Notes: generated from the sequence alone by a model not told the origin. DNA of 64,000 nucleotides from Megalopta genalis (GCF_051020955.1 NW_027476154.1:186001-250000); one strand, 5' to 3'. Positions 22,910-34,631 are shown, counted from the stretch's first letter. Numbers and translations are program-made.

Positions 22910-22945
22910 CCCCGCGTCGGTCGGCACCTTGTCGTGGTGCGGGGG
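22909..22945 (+). other. 5'-terminal hairpin of the retrotransposon
   Basis: CCCCCGC (22909-22915) pairs with GCGGGGG (22939-22945), with an inner GCACC / GGTGC pair. A stable structured 5' end is plausible for the 5' UTR of an R1-clade element; the function is inferred. Confidence 0.5.
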
Positions 22946-23036
22946 CTCAAGTAGCCGCAATGATGCCTGGAGCAATGCCGACGGGAATTTCGGTTCCTGG
23001 CAGGGGCTCCCTAGTCGGTAAGGTTCAGGTGGAGTA

Positions 23037-23579
23037 GTGAACAACCAAGTACGACCTAGTACGACTAGTCGGGAAGGTACCCCGAATAATAAACCAAAAA
23101 TGGAGAGAAAACTGAGAGAGAGAGGAACTAGGGTGCAGGGGGTCGGATCCCCAGTACCGGCGTCTGGTGAGGGTGTCAAAGCGGGCCCCCAGACGTCGTT
23201 ATCCAACGACCGCAATGCTGCAGGAGTGGACCGCTCGGCTCCCGTCGAACTGACGAGGATAGCGGCGGAACTGCAATATCTTGATGTCTTGCGGAGCTCG
23301 CTACGCGATTTGCTTGGCAAATGCCGCGACATCATGGTCGAGATGGAAACGGCGACCACAAAACAGAGAAATGTGGCCATGCTGATTAAGAGCGGGCTAC
23401 CGAGGTGCGTCGAGCTGCTCGACGCCATGGAGGCTGCGCTTCTAGCTCAGCCTGCGCGGGAGCAAGACAAGGAGTCGGGGAAGCGCCCCCGTAAGATCCG
23501 GGAAAGTCCTTCTTCTCAGTCATCGCCGCCAGAGAAGAAGAGCAAAGGAGAAGAAGATGGGCCATGGAGCGTCGTCTAA
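23037..23579 (+). CDS. Retrotransposon ORF1 (gag-like), N-terminal part
   Basis: 180 residues, charged and low in hydrophobics. A Pro/Ser/Arg-rich start (1-75) is followed by a helical region with ELTRIAAELQYLDVLRSSLR (about 70-92), then a basic Lys/Glu tail ending DGPWSVV. It would be the N-terminal half of the ORF1 nucleic-acid chaperone that packages element RNA. The true start could be this codon or slightly upstream. The TAA at 23577-23579 arises because one extra T precedes nine A; without it the frame would run straight into the downstream Lys-rich segment. ORF1 is therefore split by a one-base change in this copy. Confidence 0.65.
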   Translation: MNNQVRPSTTSREGTPNNKPKMERKLRERGTRVQGVGSPVPASGEGVKAGPQTSLSNDRNAAGVDRSAPVELTRIAAELQYLDVLRSSLRDLLGKCRDIMVEMETATTKQRNVAMLIKSGLPRCVELLDAMEAALLAQPAREQDKESGKRPRKIRESPSSQSSPPEKKSKGEEDGPWSVV

Positions 23580-24483
23580 AAAAAAACGGAGGGAAAAAAA
23601 GCTGAAGTCTCACCCCGTCTCTGCCGGGCCGAAATTGCCCTCGGTCACGGTGTGTGCCTCCTGCAGGAAGCATGAGGAGGGGGCGATAACAGCAAGGAGG
23701 GAAAGGAAGAAGAAGAAGAGGAAGAAACGGCCCCGGCGGCTGAGAACGGCCGCAGTGATAGTACGACCGGCAGAAGGGAAGACCTATGCCGAAGTACTTG
23801 GAAGACTCCGGTCCCTGGTCGCCCCAGAACTGACCGGGGTGCAAGTAAAGAGTGTTCGGCAGGCCCGCACAGGAGATATGATCCTCGAGCTCGACGCGAA
23901 GACGAAGCAGGAGGAGAAAGTTGCCTTCAGTGAGGCGATCAAAAGCGCAATCGGGCAGGAGGGCTCCGTGAGGAGGATCGAGCCCCGGACTACGGTGGAA
24001 ATTAGGGATCTAGACTGCCTCACAACTAGCGAAGAGGTTACTAATGCCCTACGAGAGGTCCTGGGAGAGGCCAGTGGTGACGCCAAGGTGATCGTCACTA
24101 AGGCCAATACAAGGGGCCAGAGACTTGCCATCGTCGAGCTGGGCGAGGGGGCAGCGAGCAAATTGCTCAGCAGTGGCCCCGTCCGGATCGGCATGGTAAG
24201 ATGCCACCCCCGGCGAAGAGCTGCAGTCGCCAAGTGCTTTAGGTGCCTGGCGTTCGGGCACCTTGCGCGGTGGTGCAAAGGAGTCGACAGGAGGGACGCG
24301 TGCTTCCGCTGTGGCACCAAGGGCCATCAAGCAACGTCGTGCAAGGCGACCCCCAAGTGCGTTATCTGCGCGGAACGCGGGGTGGACATTGCCAGGCTGG
24401 GGCATGTGACAGGATCCAGCGCCTGTAAGACGTACCGCGACGCCCTGACGGCGGCGAAGGCGAGACTCTCCGGGAATGGCTAG
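23557..24483 (+). CDS. Retrotransposon ORF1 (gag-like), C-terminal part with zinc knuckles
   Basis: 308 residues in the next frame. A long basic stretch (1-65) precedes AVIVRPAEGKTYAEVLGRLR, a conserved block of R1-type ORF1 proteins. An RRM-like middle region contains TTVEIRDLDCLTTSEEVTNAL (about 145-165). The C-terminal CCHC knuckles are CFRCLAFGHLARWC and CFRCGTKGHQATSC, followed by a third Cys pair (CVIC). These bind nucleic acid in the element RNP. The first ATG is probably an artefact of the split; natural translation would enter from the upstream frame. It ends in TAG overlapping the ORF2 ATG by 8 bases, as is common in this clade. Confidence 0.75.
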   Translation: MGHGASSKKKRREKKLKSHPVSAGPKLPSVTVCASCRKHEEGAITARRERKKKKRKKRPRRLRTAAVIVRPAEGKTYAEVLGRLRSLVAPELTGVQVKSVRQARTGDMILELDAKTKQEEKVAFSEAIKSAIGQEGSVRRIEPRTTVEIRDLDCLTTSEEVTNALREVLGEASGDAKVIVTKANTRGQRLAIVELGEGAASKLLSSGPVRIGMVRCHPRRRAAVAKCFRCLAFGHLARWCKGVDRRDACFRCGTKGHQATSCKATPKCVICAERGVDIARLGHVTGSSACKTYRDALTAAKARLSGNG

Positions 24484-25207
24484 AGTTCTCCAAGCCAACT
24501 TGCACCGGAATAGAGTCGCGAATGCCCTCCTTGAGCAAATGCGGCTCGAGCGGAAGATCGATATTCTTCTGCTCAGCGAGCCGTACAGATCTCAAGAGGG
24601 CCCTGCGTGGTTTTCCGATGTGACAGGAACTGCTGCCATCTGGATTCCGGACCCGTCCAGATTCCGGGTGCAGACGTGCGGTGCAGGGGCGGGATACGTC
24701 TGGGTGAAGGGCGAGGGCCTGACGCTGATTAGCGTATATCTTTCCCCCATTGATCGCATCGCGGAATTTCGCGATAAGGTCGGGGCCCTGGAGGACGCCA
24801 TCCGCGAGCTGGAGGGGGGATGCGTCGTCGGGGGGGGGGACCTCAACGCGAAGGCGGTGGAGTGGGGTATGCCCAGACCGGACACCAGAGGCAGGCACCT
24901 GATGGAGATGGCGGCCCGACTTGGACTGGTGGTGCTAAATCGGGGGACCTCTACGACTTTCCGGAGGTTTGGCTACAACGAGACCATCGTTGATGTAACC
25001 ATGGCTTCCGAGGATGTCGCCCCCCGTATAGATGACTGGAGGGTCATCGAGGACTACACGGGGAGCGACCACCAATACGTGGCTCTCCGTATAACGAAGA
25101 AGCAAAGATGGAGCCGGGCTCCGCTCTCCTTCCGAGGGTGGAACATCAAATCGTTAAACCAAGAGATGTTCCGCGACGCCCTCGAACGTGGGCTGCATAA
25201 CATCACG
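24476..25207 (+). pseudogene. Retrotransposon ORF2: endonuclease domain only
   Basis: The frame encodes an exonuclease-endonuclease-phosphatase (APE-like) domain that nicks target DNA to prime reverse transcription. Visible catalytic landmarks are LQANLHR near residue 5, LSEPYR near 34, GGDLNAKAVEWG near 120, VDVTMAS near 170 and GSDHQYVAL near 197. After the PLSFRGWNIKSLN segment (about 222-234) the protein should continue towards reverse transcriptase, but at 25208 the DNA becomes (ATAATG)n and the frame continues only as Asp-Asn repeats to a stop at 25270. The endonuclease itself looks intact; retrotransposition would be impossible without the missing part. Confidence 0.8.
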
Positions 25208-25264
25208 CATGATAATGATAATGATAATGATAATGATAATGATAATGATAATGATCATGATAAT
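25208..25264 (+). repeat. Hexamer array (ATAATG), inverted partner of 22742-22909
   Basis: About ten units with one ATGATC variant. This is the reverse complement of the left ATTATC array and marks where the second arm begins. Confidence 0.85.
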
Positions 25265-25789
25265 GATTAACGATTAACGATGAACGATGAACGATGAACG
25301 ATGAACGATGAACGATGAACGATGAACGATGAACGATGAACGATGAACGATGAACGATGAACGATGAACGATGAACGATGAACGATGAACGATGAACGAT
25401 GAACGATGAACGATGAACGATGAACGATGAACGATGAACGATGAACGATGAACGATGAACGATGAACGATGAACGATGAACGATGAACGATGAACGATGA
25501 ACGATGAACGATGAACGATGAACGATGAACGATGAACGATGAACGATGAACGATGAACGATGAACGATGAACGATGAACGATGAACGATGAACGATGAAC
25601 GATGAACGATGAACGATGAACGATGAACGATGAACGATGAACGATGAACGATGAACGATGAACGATGAACGATGAACGATGAACGATGAACGATGAACGA
25701 TGAACGATGAACGATGAACGATGAACGATGAACGATGAACGATGAACGATGAACGATGAACGATGAACGATGAACGATGAACGATTAAC
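25265..25789 (+). repeat. Heptamer array: GATGAAC x72 with GATTAAC edges
   Basis: Counted directly: two GATTAAC units (25265-25278), 72 uninterrupted GATGAAC units (25279-25782), one GATTAAC (25783-25789). In left-arm orientation the unit is GTTCATC, two changes from ATTAATC, and GTTAATC edge units are the intermediate. The interior is thus a different variant from that in the left arm. Confidence 0.95.
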
Positions 25790-25834
25790 GATTAATGATT
25801 AATGATAATGATAATGATAATGATAATGATAGTG

Positions 25835-25870
<36 letters not shown>
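25790..25870 (+). repeat. GATTAAT, (ATAATG)n and (AAT)n
   Basis: Two ancestral-type GATTAAT heptamers, then hexamers, then AAT triplets. They match the left arm at 22072-22165 in inverse order. Confidence 0.85.
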
Positions 25871-26854
25871 TAAAATTGTTAAAAAAGAAAAATTTGTGTA
25901 TTTGTTGCTTGCAAATATTTTTGTCGTTTTCTACACAAAGTATTTAAGACATATTTTTATATGACAATAATAATAATAACAACAACAATAATAAAAATAG
26001 AAATAAAAAATATAATATCCAAGTAAAAATAAAAATTTTAGTATTTGAAGCTTACTAATATTTTTGTTCCTACCTATACAAAATATTCGAATCATATTTA
26101 TGTATACTATACATATGTTAAATTTATATTACTGTATTTATATATTATTATATTTATACTGCTGTATTTATATATTATTATATTTATATTACATTTATAT
26201 TATATTGTTTTTATATTTATATCATTAAAAAAACAACAAATAATGATTAAATATCTAATACAGTGACGTAGAATAATTATTTCGTATTATTTGAATTTCA
26301 GGTTATTCAATGTTACTGAATTTAAATTTTTTCTTATGAATATAACATTAATTCGCGCTACTGAAGTATCATTTTGCATCCAATTGTCCAAATTTGAATT
26401 TCTTACCCAATGAAAATTAGAGTCGAGCGTTGCACGAGGATTACAATATGGTGGCGTGTAATTATTTCGTACCAGTGAATCGACCGGCGAACAATTAAGA
26501 AATAAGTAGCAGCATTGCCGAGTTGTTCGAGGTATTCTTACAACAAGAGAGAGAGGGTGGGGGGAAGAGAGGTGCCGGACGGACTCGACATACCCCAGGT
26601 TTTCTTTGATAAGCTGCAAGAGAAAGCACTTAAATATTCGTGCCAGCGGAAGCTTATTTAACGGAACCGGAAAGTGGCCGACTCTTTAAATAAATACATT
26701 CATTCCTTTAAACGGAAAAGAACGTTCCCTGTGAAATACTTCGATGGCGGATACTATTTCAAGAGTAAATGCCTTTAATTAATCATCATCTTGCTAGAGA
26801 TTACAGAAATCTTCTTTACTGATATTTCTGATAACGTTATGGTATCAAGGATTT
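25871..26854. other. Mirror of 21091-22071; no gene recognised
   Basis: Low-complexity AT region, then a GC-richer stretch, as in the left arm. Confidence 0.5.
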
Positions 26855-28186
26855 AATTAAACATTTTATTTTAAACGGTTTAGTTGAACATTTTTTTGTA
26901 AACGTGTTTTCGTTGAACATTTTATTTCAAACGTTTCAATTGACAATTCTATCCTAAACATTTTAATTGAAAATTTTATCTTAAACGTTTCAATTGACAA
27001 CTTTATTCTAAACAGTTTAGTTTAACATTTTCTTTTAAACATTTTACATAAACATTTTTGTTGAACATTTAATTTTAAACATTTCAGTTGTACATTTTCT
27101 TTGGTATCTTGTTTTAAACATTTTAGTTGTACATTTCAATTGATAATTTTATTTTTAACGTTTCAGTTGAATGTTTTATTTCAAACATTTTAGTTCAACA
27201 TTTAATTTTAAACATTTCAGTTCAACATTTTCATTGATAATCTTTTTTCAAACATTTTAGACGAATGATTCATTTCAAACATTTAATTGTAAACATTTTA
27301 GTTGTGTGTGTGTGTGTGATTATTTTAGATGATCATTTTAGTTAAACATTTTAGTGAAACATTTTATTTGAAACGCTTAAATAGAATGTCCTTTTGAAAT
27401 GAATTTATAAACGCGTCTGAAAATATTATAGAAATTAAAATTTCAGAAAAATTAGAAGTCAGTGATGTTTTTGATGAAGCCGACTTACAATTAGAGAGTT
27501 TAATGATCCCTTCGAATGCCCGAAATATCTCTCTTAAGATGGAATTTTGCGGATCGGCATAATGGCTGATCTAATTTCACCGAATTACTCGCGCGACGGA
27601 TTCTGGGACGATATGGGATTACCAAATCGCGTAATAACCTAATATTTCACCAGACTTCCCTCAGTCACGATGACAGTTTTCCATTTTCCTGGGCGCTTAT
27701 GCCGCGAGAAAATACACGGGGTCGACACCAGCGCGAATGTTTAAATAAAAAGCGAGCAACGAACGCTTTCGGACCGCTTGTTGCTGATCGAGTATGTATA
27801 ATTACCCCGACGTTATTGATACTTTTGGACCACGTTCGTAGTGTGCAATTCATTTTATTATTTACTTTATTAACGTCGATCACAGAAGTTACTAGGTAAA
27901 CTGAAAAGTCACTAGCGAGGCACGACAAAATTGTCCATCAACTTTTAAAATATTTTGACCAGAAGTTTGCATAAAAATGGTTTAGTGATTATGAATAATA
28001 TAATTTATATTAAATTTTTTAACGACGACCGCAGAAGTTACTAAATCAACCGAAAAACCACTAGCAAAATGCTGAAAAATTGTCACAATCAACTACCAAG
28101 AATATTCGATTATTTTGCATAAAAATGGTTTCGAGACAGTGATTAATAATTTCTTAATTTTACTAATGCTGACCACGTAAGTTACT
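26855..28186 (-). repeat. Mirror tandem arrays (26855-27370 and 27855-28186)
   Basis: Copies of the AAAATGTTTAACTA array and the ~145 bp array. Bases 27371-27854 between them hold no gene. Confidence 0.65.
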
Positions 28187-28308
28187 TGTTAGATAAACTA
28201 AAAAGTTAATAGCCAATGTTATGTTAAGAAATTAGCATAATATTAAGATGATTTATGGGAAGAGCGAATGTTTCAGAAAGTAAGATTTGCCTTTATACAT
28301 GTACTCAC

Positions 28309-28458
28309 GACTACTCTCGAAAATAGTCTGAGCACGAAAATGGGCACCGGATACATTACGATGACAGTCAGCTCCATCAACCGTGTTACGGCAGCGAGAG
28401 AGAACAGGAATGCGGTTAGAATCAGAAGTATCACCAGCTTCAACAGACCTATGATTGC
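28309..28458 (-). CDS. Possible orphan exon (mirror of 19487-19636)
   Basis: The same open, hydrophobic, splice-bounded interval. Identity to the left copy reflects the recent duplication and is not independent support. Confidence 0.2.
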
Positions 28459-28534
28459 CTAGAATTATAGTTCTGGTCATTACAACGTCATGAAAATTAC
28501 TGGCTACCACATAAACGTACCCGCATAAAAATAG

Positions 28535-29912
28535 AGTCTACGACCTCCTCGGAAACTACGTAAACCCTCGCACCCTAAATTCACCCTTCTAGTAACTGAT
28601 GCCTTAAACATACCGCACTCAATCCTTGCACGCATATTGGGAAGCTAATTTACGACACATTTAGTCAATTAATTTTTCTAAGAACGAAGAAATATCTTGG
28701 AATAGTTTAGACCGTAGTCTTTCTACCCCTAATTCACCCTTTCGGCAATCAACATTTGAAGCTTCAACCCTCAATCCCCCGATTTATATTAAAAGGGAAG
28801 TACAACATGAACTTACATAATAAAGATATGTAAGTATCTGCGAGCTTCCGAAAATTATGTGAATTTTCCACCCCAAAATTCGTCCCTACTGTAAATTAGA
28901 TGTACAACACCGCCCCGCAACCAGCTGATTTACATTAAAAAGAGGAGAACCCAGCCGAAATTTACATGACATAAATAATATTAGTATCAACAAACTTTCC
29001 AAAATAATACAAACTGCCAACTTTGCACCCCAAACTCACCCCTTTGGGTAACTTGTGTACAAGAGGGGAACCTCGAACCCTTGCTTACAGAATACGTGTA
29101 GACAAGAAAATATTATCAGAGCGCAGGGAGTGTCTTAGAATAATCTTAACTGTCAATTTTGCACCTCAAAATCACCCTTTCAATAGTTGATATCTTTATC
29201 ATCAAGCCTCGGCGCCCTGATTCAGAAAATAAAGGAAAGCTAACTTAAATTTATTTAACGTATTTAATAGAAATGTATTAGCAAACCTGGTCTAAGTCGA
29301 TTTTATAAAAATACGTCGGCATGCAGAAATATTCCGGAATGATTGTAAATGTTCACTTTGCCCACGATCAATCGGTCATTAACCCTCGACCATTCCATTC
29401 ACATCGAAAAGGGAAGCCGGACCTTTATTGACTGAAATCAGCATTCGTGAATATTTCACAGTAATTTAAAATACTCACCTTACACCCCAAATTTACTTCA
29501 GCAGTAACTAATACACGTCAGTCATTAACCCTGGACCTTTAAATTTATAAGGAAATGGAGTTCTAGCTTAAATCTATTGACAAAAATAAATCAATACTCA
29601 TCAATATTTCGAAATTATTTTAAATATTAACTATGCACTCCGAATTCACCCCTTCAGTAATTATCACCTTGGTCAACAACCCTTAATTTACATTAGAAAG
29701 AAAATCTAGCCAAAATCTATTTATTGAATACATAGGAGCATGTAGACATAAGCAGAAGTGTAACTTAATATTTAAATTAAAATTTAAAAAATTAAAATTT
29801 TGAGATTTAAATAATTGAAACTTTGTAATACAAATTCAATTCTTTAGTAATTGATATATTGGAACTCAAGTTCCAACCCTTTAATTTACATTATCCTAAA
29901 TTTATTCACTAA
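28535..29912 (-). repeat. ~125-130 bp tandem array, with a 67-base arm-specific segment
   Basis: Mirror of 18100-19410. Bases 29281-29347 (starting GCAAACCTGGTC) are present only here. The segment and its upstream flank both end in TA, so a 67-base deletion in the left arm by two-base microhomology is the simplest reading. Confidence 0.75.
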
Positions 29913-31527
29913 GTATACATATGTATATCAGCGCAAATAGTATTCTAAATCTTTTCGTCCCTCTCTAAAACCCAAATGAAAAATAACATTTTATTTGCAT
30001 AATAAATATTTTTTTATCATTTGCAATAATAAATAAATAATTTGTTGAATTATTTGAATGATTTTTTAATGAAATAAAAAATTTTATTATTACTAGCAAT
30101 ATAAAATATCAATTCAATTTGCAATCTTTTTTTTTCACTACACCCCGAACCCTCCATTTCATACGCCATCCACCAAGCTCCATAAAAACCCGTCCACCTA
30201 ACCTAAACCTTCGACCCTAAAATCCGCAAGAAAAAAAATCGTGACCACTTCCGTCTGCGAGAAATCTTTGCTATCGATGGGCGAACGACTTTTCCAACGG
30301 AATTTTTCGGGGACCGAGCGATCTCAGCGACTCTGCGAGATATCTGGAAGCGGCTTACGCAAAAGATCGGCATCGTTCGTTGCCCGGAGCACGAAGGCCA
30401 GGAAAATATTTTTCTGGCGTCGATTTTCACGGTCGGGGCACGATCCTCCAATTCATTTCACTGGGTTAGGTCGCGGAGGCTTGAGACTGCATTCTTCCAG
30501 TTCACCCACCTCCCCATTTTTTCGTCGACGAAATAAGGGACCCGATAGGAGCCGCGCCAGAAATGGCGGTTAGAGTGTGCGATGGGATCGGCGAGAGTGT
30601 GGAGGGGAGAATTTTTGTATTCCGACGTTTGCACGTTCCTTCGACAGATGACACCCGACGCCACACGTCGCACTTTTCGCTCAAAGAGTTGGCCACAATC
30701 CACAACTTCGTGCGACTTTTATGAAAATCGGTGTTTTCATGTTTTCGAGATTTCCTGAATTTGAATGCGCTGTCGATACGAAATGCGACACCAGACGCTA
30801 TCGACGTACACAAGCATTGTTTCGAACTTCATTTTAAACATATTGGTTGTGAATACTTTATTTTACACATTTTAGTTGAACATTTTATTTTAAGCATGTT
30901 TATCGAACAGTTTGTTTGAACATTTTATTCTAAACATTTTAGTTGTACATTTTACTTTATATATTTTCATTGACCAAGTACTTATTTTTTGTGGATGTCA
31001 ATATTTTTCTATTTTAGCTACAATATTTGCCTACGATTTTTGACTACAATTATATGATTGGAATATAAAATTTCATACGACGATCTTCGTGTTAAGTAAT
31101 TTTTGTATTTAATTGTGATAAAAATGTTTACTTAACCAATTTTTTTTAAATAATATTATAGGTCACGTAGTACAAATATATTGTCTAAAGTAGTAATAAA
31201 GAATATTATCAGTTATGAACAATATGATTATAGACAATGTAATAAGAAAAACATAATCAATTATAAATATTGTTTAAATTATTGTTACATATGTATTGTT
31301 AACTAGGGATATGTCTTTTTCTATCGCTCCATTGTGTGGTTTTCGTATGTACAACAGATCCGACGTCCATTTTTTCGGTTTTTTTTCGTAATCCGCTTGA
31401 TATTTGTATCTGAAAAAAAGATACTACTCCTGAGGACTACTCCTGTTTCCAGCACACTTTTATACAACACTCTGTATATTGTTACCGATATTCTTGTAGA
31501 GCATCGAAAGACAAATGCAACGAGTAT
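29913..31527. other. Mirror of 16437-18099; no gene recognised
   Basis: Contains the short AAAATGTTCAACT array (30827-30979), 48 bases shorter than in the left arm. The remainder is the CpG-rich block and AT-rich spacer without supported genes. Confidence 0.5.
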
Positions 31528-32704
31528 AATGAATATATACAGTGACTCGCATTAATATTCGGACACGATATTGATACAAGAACAATTGCTCCTTTTTATT
31601 GTTTATGATAGTATTATTGAATCAATTGTTTTCTCATACAAAGTAAGTAGAAACATAAATTTTGTTTATTTATTGCACATGTTCTTTTGTATAATAAGCG
31701 ATGAACAAGATTGTGAGGAAATTTAACGTCACAAAAATATTCGGACAGTGAATGAATTACATTAATTTTATATAAAATGAAAATCTTTTTAATCACGTTA
31801 TCATAATATTAATATTTTGTCGGTTGACCCTTTTGTTTTATTACTTCATGTAATCGCTTGGGCATGTTACAGATGACTTTATTTAAATAATCCGACGAAA
31901 TTCGTTTCCATTCGTCTAACAAACGTTGTTTTATCTTTGTTGTTGTCTTTGTAAGTATTGTACGAATTTTGTGGTCCAGTTGATCCCATAAATTTTTAAT
32001 TGGATTTAAATCAGGCGATTGAGGAGAAGGATGCAGTACTTTTGGACAATTGTTTAACAAATATTCCTGTACAATTCTGACCTTGTGTTTAGGATCACTG
32101 TCCTAATAAAACTTAAAACTGTACGTACACCCATATTTATAACACTTGTAATTAAATTTTCTTTAAAAAATGTCCAAATATTTCATTTTATCCATAATAC
32201 CATCGATAAAAACTAGTTCACCTATACCTACGGACTGTCCGATTATTTTTGTGACGTTAAATTTCGTCACTATCTTGTTTATCGCTTATTATACAAAAGG
32301 ACATGTGCAATAAATAAACAAAATTTATGTTTCTACTTACTTTAAGGAGTGCTTTATTATATGAGAAAACAATTGATTCAATAATATTGTTGCGAATTAC
32401 TGCATTTCTTTCGCGTCGCGGCATTTTATTTACAATAAAGTACATAAACTATAATACAACTCAATTCAATTATGTTTGAGATCTTTGGACCGCTCGACGG
32501 TCCGATCCCGACTCTTCGATTGTCCGTTGATAACACACCTCCGTGGCAACCCCTCTCTTCTATTATTCTTTAAGGAGGTGTTCACAACAGGGCTGTTTCA
32601 CATTACAGCCACTTGATTTGGACAAGTCGCCGTAACAATATTATCATAAACATTAAAAAAGAGATATAATTCTTGTAACAATATCGTGTCCGAAACATTA
32701 AGTA
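31528..32704 (-). mobile_element. Inactive Tc1-like element, right-arm copy
   Basis: Mirror of 15260-16436 with the same long inverted termini, the same 250-base interruption and the same dead transposase fragment (31809-32102, minus; stop just before DSDPKHK and Glu-to-Lys in the catalytic motif). Confidence 0.7.
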
Positions 32705-34631
32705 ATCAACTTTCAAACGCAAACATATCGAGGTTAAACAATCGAAAGTATTCAATCATTATACTTGTTGGATTCGTTTCTTCGCCCTTCATCAAAACAC
32801 GTACGATTCTATTTAAAATTAAACGAAAATAATTTATCAAAAATATTTAAGTTCCTCTGCTTTCAGACGCTACTATCTCAGGATTAAATGACCACAATAC
32901 TACTCGTCTTATCATGCTCTTGTTACGAGCCGAGGGCCAGGCAGTTTGGGTGGCCGGAGGTTGCATGTAATTGGAATTTTTGGATGAGGTGCGTAGACCA
33001 GCCGATGTTTATTTCGACACGGGTAGCTACCTTTAAAATTAGGATAAGGTGTTTGGAGAAATTGATATTAGGGTTAGAAAAGAAATAAAGATATACCTCG
33101 AGCGGTTAAGATATATCTTGGTGGGTTATACCAACTACTGGTTTGAAACAGGAGGTGGAAATGATTAAACTTGAAACCAAAGAAAACTGGTAAAAACTAA
33201 ATTATTACGCGTTGGGTTTTACAACTGTAAGTAAGTTTTCGCGGAAGAAGAATTGAAACTCGATGTTACTAATGTTTCCGCGTCGACGAATGACTCGAAA
33301 CTAGCCCAATTCCCGGTCGCGTTTGGGCCCTTTATATAGTCAGTTTTTCTGTGGAAAAATGGTAGTGGGGATGATCCTATGTGGTCCGACTCCAGAAATG
33401 TTCGTCGTCGTACTCTCTCGGAGGTACTCGACTCGCGATATACAAATGAATCCCCGGCTGGCTGGCGCCAGCCTGGCGTATGCCTTCAGGAGGGAATATA
33501 AAAAATTCGTGGGAAGATTCTCCGTACGTTACACTCTAAAAGGCTCTTGAAAGCAAGCTACGAAATTCTTTTATTTCCGAATACCATAATCTGCGAAGCT
33601 TCAGAAAATCGGGTCTGCTTTATTCTACGTCCACCGAGATGGATATCCGGCGATCGTAATCCGCCGTTCGCAGAAGTCAGGAGACCAGAAACATAAAAAC
33701 AACCGTGTCGCTGAAATTTCGCAACTCCATGTATCGGATTAACCGTCGGAAGACGGTTTCGATGGTCGCGGGCAACGTCTTACGACCGTTAGTCTATACG
33801 TACTCCGAATATCGTTTTCCGGCAAATTTTTTTTTTGGGGGGGGGGATAGTACTGCTATGCTCCATAAGGTACGGAAGAAAGCGGTGGAGGGGGACGGAA
33901 CTAAAGGAAACCAGAAATCCTGCTGGATGATTGGCTTCTATCTTCAGTACGATCGGGTCGCGCCGTTTATTTACAACACAGAGGCAACCTTTAGCGAACA
34001 CCAACGACGACCCCCCACCCCACCCCGATCCAGCACCTAAAGGTGTCGGTGATGCAGCCACGTAGTGTTTGCACTCGTGGTTGGAGTGGCGAAAGCGACG
34101 ATTCGTTACCGGGAAACACGCGAGTGTCGATCGAGTTTTCCTTCTTCGGTTTCGGCGGCGCTGTTGGTGCGGCGAGTTTATTGGAAATTTGTGGCGACGG
34201 CGGGGAATATCAATTTTGGTGGGACGTGACTGGGAACAGGTTTTTGGCAGCGTTAAAAGGAACGCATTGAAATTGCGTATCGCTTCTAACGGTTAAGATT
34301 CGAATTAAAAAATGCGATCAATTACGAAGAATATTATTTTTGGTTTATGGACCGTCGAGGTCATTTCAACCCGTGGCGTTTGGATCATTGCTTAACACGT
34401 TCGCCCGCAGCATAAAGAACGTCATATTAATGTTCTGAATATAATTATTTAAAATTATAGCACATAGCATGATATTTAGAGAATTGATGCCTTCACTTTG
34501 GCGGCATTTTCATCATGTCGCGTAAGATGATACAATGTATTTAATGCAATAAATACAATAAATATAACTATGCTGATAGCGAACGTAACATAATTTAATT
34601 ACTCAGCTTTTGGCAATTATGTAAAATACTA
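32705..34631. other. Mirror of 13331-15259; GC-rich block, no gene recognised
   Basis: Includes the possible TATA/Inr pair on the minus strand (33288-33338) and the 14-base palindrome. The G-run near 33837 is 10 long against 12 in the left arm, shifting an overlapping frame; this argues against coding there. Confidence 0.45.

Larger units (their letters stand above)
22910..25207 (+). mobile_element. R1-clade non-LTR retrotransposon, 3'-truncated, at the palindrome apex
   Basis: It is GC-rich, unlike everything around it. The order is 5' UTR (22910-23036), ORF1 with zinc knuckles (broken by one base), then an overlapping ORF2 with a complete apurinic-like endonuclease domain. At 25207 the ORF2 sequence stops in mid-domain spacing and turns directly into (ATAATG)n, so reverse transcriptase, 3' UTR and tail are missing. 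Non-LTR copies usually lose the 5' end, so this truncation is unusual. The 5' junction is inside an ATTATC microsatellite. This is the only single-copy sequence between the two arms. Confidence 0.8.

Noticed and set aside
22729..22950. Long Met-Ile and Asp-Asn repeat proteins across the central arrays (also within 22736-23428 and 25208-25270)
   Set aside because: They are translations of hexamer microsatellites and continue without stops only because the unit is two codons long.
23386..24898. Long minus-strand frames across the retrotransposon
   Set aside because: GC-rich antisense shadows of ORF1 and ORF2, which carry zinc knuckles and endonuclease motifs.
22154..25789. CRISPR-like regular repeats
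   Set aside because: Head-to-tail heptamers without spacers, in a eukaryotic context.
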